Shown piece after piece: positions 62,889 through 64,000 of a stretch of DNA of 64,000 nt (position 1 is the first letter of the stretch; every line of letters begins with the position of its first letter). Source of the stretch: Asanoa iriomotensis (GTDB taxonomy: Bacteria; Actinomycetota; Actinomycetes; Mycobacteriales; Micromonosporaceae); assembly GCF_016862515.1 (NCBI RefSeq), contig NZ_BONC01000029.1, positions 36,118 to 100,117 of the forward strand, in the 5' to 3' direction. The notes beneath the pieces are model-generated. The model made no database searches and was not told where the DNA came from. It worked only from the letters and a program-made list of their open reading frames with translations. Position numbers and translations under genes: made by a program.

Positions 62889-63575
62889 ATGTCCCTCCGC
62901 GACCTGGCGTATCAGGATGCCGCCAATCCCTGGTTCTCCTGGGACTACATCCGGACCAACTCGAGCACCATCCTCGACGCTCTTGGCGAGCATGTCACGT
63001 TGACGGTGGAGGCCGTCGCCTTGGCCGCTGTGGTCGCGATCCCACTGGGCGTGCTGGCCTATTGGGTACGCCCGCTCAGAGGGCCCATTTTGGCCACCTC
63101 CGGTGTGCTCTACACCATTCCGTCGCTGGCGCTGCTGGCGTTCATCGCACCCGCGGTCGGCCCGACGAAGTCGACGTCCGTGCTGATCGGCCTGGTGCTC
63201 TACGCGCTGTTACTGATCGTGCGCAACACGTTGGCCGGCCTCAACCAGGTGCCGAGCGAGGCGCAGGACGCGGCCATCGGCATGGGGTACGGGCGGTGGG
63301 GCCGGCTGCTCCGCGTGGACCTGCCGCTCGCGCTGCCGGGCATCCTCACCGGCGTCCGGCTGGCCACGGTGTCGACCGTGGCGTTGGTCACGATCGGCGG
63401 TCTGATCGGCAAGGGCGGTCTGGGCAACCTGATCCTCGGTGGCTTCCGCAACAACTTCTTCAAGGCCGAGATCACCACGGGCGCGATCCTGTGCGTGCTG
63501 CTCGGGCTGGTGCTCGATCTGATCCTGATCGGTGCCGGACGGGTGCTGACCCCGTGGACCAGGAGAGCCCGATGA
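62889..63575 (+). CDS. ABC permease, OpuCB/ProW type
   Basis: A 228-residue protein from ATG 62889, whose start is only two bases from that of the divergent ATPase gene. Six membrane helices follow a 35-residue cytoplasmic start. The binding-protein-dependent permease motif (EAA loop) reads EAQDAAIGMGYGRWGRLLRVDLP (in part, about 122). It probably imports glycine betaine, choline or carnitine. Its stop overlaps the next start (ATGA). Confidence 0.92.
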   Translation: MSLRDLAYQDAANPWFSWDYIRTNSSTILDALGEHVTLTVEAVALAAVVAIPLGVLAYWVRPLRGPILATSGVLYTIPSLALLAFIAPAVGPTKSTSVLIGLVLYALLLIVRNTLAGLNQVPSEAQDAAIGMGYGRWGRLLRVDLPLALPGILTGVRLATVSTVALVTIGGLIGKGGLGNLILGGFRNNFFKAEITTGAILCVLLGLVLDLILIGAGRVLTPWTRRAR

Positions 63576-64000
63576 ACCTCGTGCAGTCGGCAATCCAGTA
63601 CCTCAACGACCCGCTGAACTGGACCAACCCGGGCGGCATCCTGGACCGGCTGGGCGAACACCTGGTCATCTCGGCGTCCGCGGTGGCGATCGGCCTGGTG
63701 GTCGCCTGGCCGCTGGGCATCTGGCTCGCGCACTCCGGGCGCGGTGGCGGCGTGATCGTGCTGCTGTCGGACCTGACGCTGGCGATACCGACCATCGCAC
63801 TGTTGACGATCCTGCCGTTGACCCTCGGTTTCGGTAAGCCGCCGATCATCATCGCCCTCGCCGTGTTCGCGATCCCGCCGTTGCTCGCCAACGCCTACAC
63901 CGGTGTGCGGCAGGTCGACGCGGAGACCCGGGACGCGGCCAAGGGCATGGGGCTCTCCGGCTGGCAGTTGTTGCGCCGGGTCGAGTTGCCGCTGGCGGTG
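63572..64000 (+). CDS. ABC permease, OpuCD/ProW type (3' end outside the window)
   Basis: 143 codons are visible from ATG 63572, translationally coupled to the upstream permease. The protein opens MNLVQSAIQYLNDPLNW, then at least four membrane helices and the EAA-type loop (DAETRDAAKGMGLSGWQLLR) close to the right edge. It is the second permease of the pair, and a substrate-binding protein gene probably follows outside the window. Confidence 0.9.
   Translation, partial: MNLVQSAIQYLNDPLNWTNPGGILDRLGEHLVISASAVAIGLVVAWPLGIWLAHSGRGGGVIVLLSDLTLAIPTIALLTILPLTLGFGKPPIIIALAVFAIPPLLANAYTGVRQVDAETRDAAKGMGLSGWQLLRRVELPLAV

Overview
The window is very GC-rich DNA with strong G/C bias at third codon positions and frequent GTG and TTG starts. 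It reads as the chromosome of an actinomycete, most likely of the family Micromonosporaceae. This rests on gene content and order recalled from that group (crp-nth-tlpA-nudix-marP, tilS-hpt-ftsH-folE, folP-folB-folK, type VII secretion genes, a mycosin). The genus cannot be fixed from the sequence alone.

Layout. (1) 1-3464: right end of an integrated element of the actinomycete integrative type: a replication initiator cut by the window edge, an excisionase-like protein and a tyrosine integrase, ending against the 3' end of a tRNA-Pro gene. (2) 3522-8835: housekeeping and signalling genes: a phosphoesterase, a YqeY protein, a membrane protein coupled to a receptor kinase, an HTH-FGE fusion protein, a microprotein and tRNA-Arg. 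(3) 8860-16869: a catabolic operon read leftwards: TetR regulator with a palindromic operator, a DinB-like protein, an AtuA-like protein, both subunits of a biotin-dependent acyl-CoA carboxylase and an acyl-CoA dehydrogenase. (4) 16880-24335: CapA-like protein and CbiZ, then the conserved crp, nth, thioredoxin, NUDIX and marP block. A roughly 1 kb repeat-rich gap separates crp from nth. (5) 25009-31836: type VII secretion genes mycP, eccC and eccD, without eccB, eccE or an obvious Esx pair. (6) 31833-42134: ppa, dacB, a zinc metalloprotease, tilS, a GlxA-type regulator, hpt, ftsH and folE. A palindromic repeat array lies between tilS and hpt. (7) 42135-57265: a block of about 15 kb separating folE from folP. 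It holds tandem repeats, a DMT exporter, a three-gene EccC-like module and a set of genes resembling a Gram-positive type IV secretion apparatus (VirB2, PrgI/VirB3, VirB4, VirB6, VirB8 and VirB1-like), with no relaxase in view. (8) 57266-64000: folP, folB, folK, a DUF3180-type protein, a permease-like protein, two small conserved proteins and a glycine betaine/choline-type ABC importer that runs off the right edge.

The strongest candidate for something undescribed is the block between folE and folP: a VirB-like envelope machine with its own peptidoglycan hydrolase, next to an EccC-like ATPase module. The window also holds several families of non-coding repeats, among them an array of TTGCGGCAAC palindromes, a dispersed element of about 65 bp in at least four places, a 94-bp tandem repeat and a perfect 30-bp inverted repeat.
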